Positions 62,244 to 64,000 of a stretch of 64,000 bases of DNA are shown here, piece after piece. The notes under the pieces are model-generated. The model saw only the letters and a program-made list of their open reading frames with translations. It did no database searches and was not told the origin of the DNA. Each line of letters opens with the position of its first letter. Within the stretch, counting starts at the first letter, position 1. The DNA comes from Halobellus sp. MBLA0158 (GTDB lineage: Archaea; Halobacteriota; Halobacteria; Halobacteriales; Haloferacaceae): the NCBI RefSeq assembly GCF_041477585.1, contig NZ_JBGNYA010000001.1, forward strand, positions 1,364,001-1,428,000, written 5' to 3'. The position numbers and the translations under genes are program-made.

Positions 62244-63008
62244 CTACTGCGCGGTCGTTCCCCCGTCGATGTTCACGACGGCGCCGTTGACGTTCCGGGC
62301 GCCCTCCGATGCGAGGTACGTGGCCAGTTCCGCGATGTCGCTGGGTTCGTTCAGCCGGCGGATCGGGATTGCCTCCCGTCGCTCTTCCACCCACTCGGGG
62401 TTTTCCTCTCTGACTTCCTCGTTTATCGCCGTCTTCGTGGTGCCTGGGGCGATCGCGTTCACGTTGACGCCTTTGGGTCCGAACTCCACGGCCAGCTGGC
62501 GGGTCAACGCGTTGACGCCACCCTTGCTCGAACAGTAGACGGGGAGATTCTCGATGCCGCGCTCGCCCGCCTCCGAGGAGATGTTGATGAGCGTCCCGTC
62601 GGTCTCGACGAGCGACGGGAGCGCGGCCTTGGCGAGCCGCATCGGCCCGGTGAGATTGACGTCGATCACCAGTTCGATGTCCGATTCGTCCGTCTCGGTG
62701 ATCGGTCCCCGCGTCATCGCGCCGGCGCTGTTGAATGCGATGTCCAACGGACCGAACTCTTCGATCGCGGCCTCGACAGCGGCATCCACCGTAGACTGAT
62801 CGGTCAGATCACACTCGACGAAGGCGGCCTCGCCGCCGTCCTCCCGGATGACCTCGTGAGTCGGTGTTCCGCCGGACCGCGGCTCCTCGCGGATGTCCCC
62901 GACGACGACCTTCGCGCCTTCCCGACCGAACCGTTCGGCAACTGCCCGTCCGATTCCCGAGGAAGCGCCGACTACGAACGCTACGTCACCGTCTAGCTGA
63001 TCAACCAT
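62244..63008 (-). CDS. Short-chain dehydrogenase/reductase
   Basis: 254 residues from ATG 63008 (MVDQLDGDVAFVVGASSGIG); TATA (GATATTTATA on the minus strand at 63040-63031) lies about 27 nt upstream, supporting this start. GASSGIGRA is the loop, FNSAGAMTRG the NAG strand, LINISSEAGERG (Ser) and YCSSK the Tyr-Lys pair. VNVNAIAPGTTKTAI is normal and VVNIDGGTTAQ closes it. It faces iclR, with three IclR-like palindromes between. Confidence 0.9.
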   Translation of the reverse strand: MVDQLDGDVAFVVGASSGIGRAVAERFGREGAKVVVGDIREEPRSGGTPTHEVIREDGGEAAFVECDLTDQSTVDAAVEAAIEEFGPLDIAFNSAGAMTRGPITETDESDIELVIDVNLTGPMRLAKAALPSLVETDGTLINISSEAGERGIENLPVYCSSKGGVNALTRQLAVEFGPKGVNVNAIAPGTTKTAINEEVREENPEWVEERREAIPIRRLNEPSDIAELATYLASEGARNVNGAVVNIDGGTTAQ

Positions 63009-63086
63009 ACCCGGGCTATTGAGATAGAAATATAAATATCTTACCCGGACTCCGTCGAGCGGTCTCATAGCTGTCCCGAGCAGTTG

Positions 63087-63101
63087 TCCAACACTGTTGG
63101 A
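63087..63101. promoter_or_regulatory. TCCAAC-N3-GTTGGA palindrome 1
   Basis: TCCAACACTGTTGGA is a perfect 6-3-6 palindrome 79 nt before the divergent SDR start and about 50 nt upstream of its TATA box. It is repeated at 63335 and 63462. Confidence 0.6.
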
Positions 63102-63334
63102 AGATGTGTGTGATTAATCATCAGAGACATCTCGCCGCAGACGCCGCAAACGGGCCTCTGTGTCTGAATCTTCCGAATTGAGGCGTTCTCCGACCACGGG
63201 AGAAAGCATCACCATCGTTTACCAGCCGATTCATCCGTTTAGCTCCTGTCAATCCCTTCGGGATACTTGACTGCGCCGTCGAACGGGCTCCGAAGACGGT
63301 GAAGAGTGCGGCAAAACCCCGGCAGAATCGGCCG

Positions 63335-63349
63335 TCCAACGACGTTGGA
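63335..63349. promoter_or_regulatory. TCCAAC-N3-GTTGGA palindrome 2
   Basis: TCCAACGACGTTGGA, a perfect 6-3-6 palindrome with the same half-sites as the one at 63087. It lies midway between iclR and the SDR gene. The stretch 63102-63526 holds no gene. Confidence 0.6.
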
Positions 63350-63461
63350 TCGAGTGATCGTCGAATTCGGCGGAAGTGTTCTATCTTTCAAGAACAGTAT
63401 ATAACGAATGATCGCTGTGGTTTGTCGCCGACCGTTCCGTTCGATTTCCTCGGTGTCGTAA

Positions 63462-63476
63462 TCCAACAATGTTGTA
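63462..63476. promoter_or_regulatory. TCCAAC-N3-GTTGGA palindrome 3 (one half-site variant)
   Basis: TCCAACAATGTTGTA keeps the left half-site and 4 of 6 bases of the right. It lies about 20 nt before the iclR TATA-like box, a position suited to autoregulation. Confidence 0.55.
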
Positions 63477-63492
63477 TCGATTCACCGGATCA

Positions 63493-63506
63493 TAACCTAT
63501 TTTTAT
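63493..63506 (+). promoter_or_regulatory. TATA box of iclR
   Basis: ACCTATTTTTATGC at about 63495-63508 lies about 27 nt before ATG 63527, fitting a leaderless transcript. Confidence 0.45.
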
Positions 63507-63526
63507 GCAGGTATCGATCATCGCGT

Positions 63527-64000
63527 ATGGCAAAGAAAGAGAATCAGGGTGGCTCACGAAACCGCATCAAAGCCATCAGTACGATGTTCACGATCGTCGA
63601 CGGCCTGCGGGAGTTGGAAACGGCCGGCGTGTCGGAACTCGCTGACCACCTGGATATGCCGTCGAGCACCGTCCACATCTATCTGAAGACCTTGGAGGAG
63701 GAGGGATTCGTCCTCAACGACGACGGCCAATACCGTTCCAGTCTGCGGTTCTTGGAACTCGGCGGGGACATCCGGCAGCGGATGAGCATCTTCCGCACCG
63801 TTCGTCCTCAGGTCGACGAGCTTTCGGCCCAGACGAACGAGGTCGCCAACCTCGGAATCGAAGAGGACGGCAAACGGGTCCTGTTGTACACCTCGGAACC
63901 CTCGGAGGGCGTGTTCGACAATTCACCCGTCGGACAGTACACGCATATGCACTGGACCGCGCTCGGAAAAGCGCTCCTCGCGCAGTTGCCCGACCAGCGA
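63527..64000 (+). CDS. IclR-family transcriptional regulator, C-terminal part outside window
   Basis: 158 codons visible. RIKAISTMFTIVDGLRELET, then GVSELADHLDMPSSTVHIYL (recognition helix) and LKTLEEEGFVLNDDGQYRSS are the IclR-type winged helix (about 12-70). From about 85 the ligand-binding domain begins (FRTVRPQVDELSAQTNEVAN), then HMHWTALGKALLAQLPDQR at the window edge. IclR proteins bind small organic acids or sugars. Three TCCAAC-N3-GTTGGA palindromes upstream are likely its sites. Confidence 0.92.
   Translation, partial: MAKKENQGGSRNRIKAISTMFTIVDGLRELETAGVSELADHLDMPSSTVHIYLKTLEEEGFVLNDDGQYRSSLRFLELGGDIRQRMSIFRTVRPQVDELSAQTNEVANLGIEEDGKRVLLYTSEPSEGVFDNSPVGQYTHMHWTALGKALLAQLPDQR

Overview
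The window is from a haloarchaeon (class Halobacteria). The chromosomal parts are GC-rich and the proteins acidic. There is an archaeal Orc1/Cdc6, a TFS-type transcription factor, a Bat-type (HTH_10) regulator and a PGF-CTERM-like surface protein. Several genes have a TATA box about 25-31 nt before the ATG, the leaderless layout usual in these archaea. I see no rRNA, tRNA or CRISPR array.

1-5.7 kb: a cut-off sugar epimerase, then orc1/cdc6 with a palindrome just upstream. A secreted protein, two decayed small genes, a small winged-helix protein and an overlapping three-gene operon of unknown function (two Cys-rich proteins and a coiled-coil/winged-helix protein) follow.

6-41 kb: a surface-glycan island. 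It holds several GT-A and GT-B glycosyltransferases, an FkbM methyltransferase, an ABC flippase-like exporter, two extended SDR enzymes, a Gfo/Idh/MocA oxidoreductase, sulfatase-like proteins, a nucleotidyltransferase / pseudo-nucleotidyltransferase-kinase / HAD cassette, a DUF2206-like polytopic protein and a DUF1616-like protein. Base composition changes block by block (AT-rich at about 8.1-11.1, 12.9-14.9 and 28.1-30.2 kb; GC-rich at 32.4-40.8 kb). The blocks are separated by nested, decayed insertion sequences (IS6, IS5, IS630 and IS1595 types plus one unnamed DDE type). This looks like repeated exchange of glycan cassettes. One IS6 element (11895-12586) is intact, with matching ends and a target duplication. 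Several island genes are broken by single lesions.

41.6-55 kb: a compact chromosomal stretch with tfs, a quinone-reductase-like enzyme, a Bat-type regulator, a cytochrome P450, a divergent regulator pair around a 10-bp inverted repeat, an SDR-like protein without its catalytic Lys, an alpha/beta hydrolase, an RNA-ligase-like protein, a BtpA-family protein, a PfkB kinase and a DUF6293 (CARF-like) regulator.

55.4-64 kb: a carbohydrate uptake and oxidation cluster. A four-gene CUT1 ABC importer, two SDRs, an Ldh/MDH2-family dehydrogenase and a cut-off IclR regulator are present. Three copies of a TCCAAC-N3-GTTGGA palindrome lie between iclR and the divergent SDR and are probably its operators.
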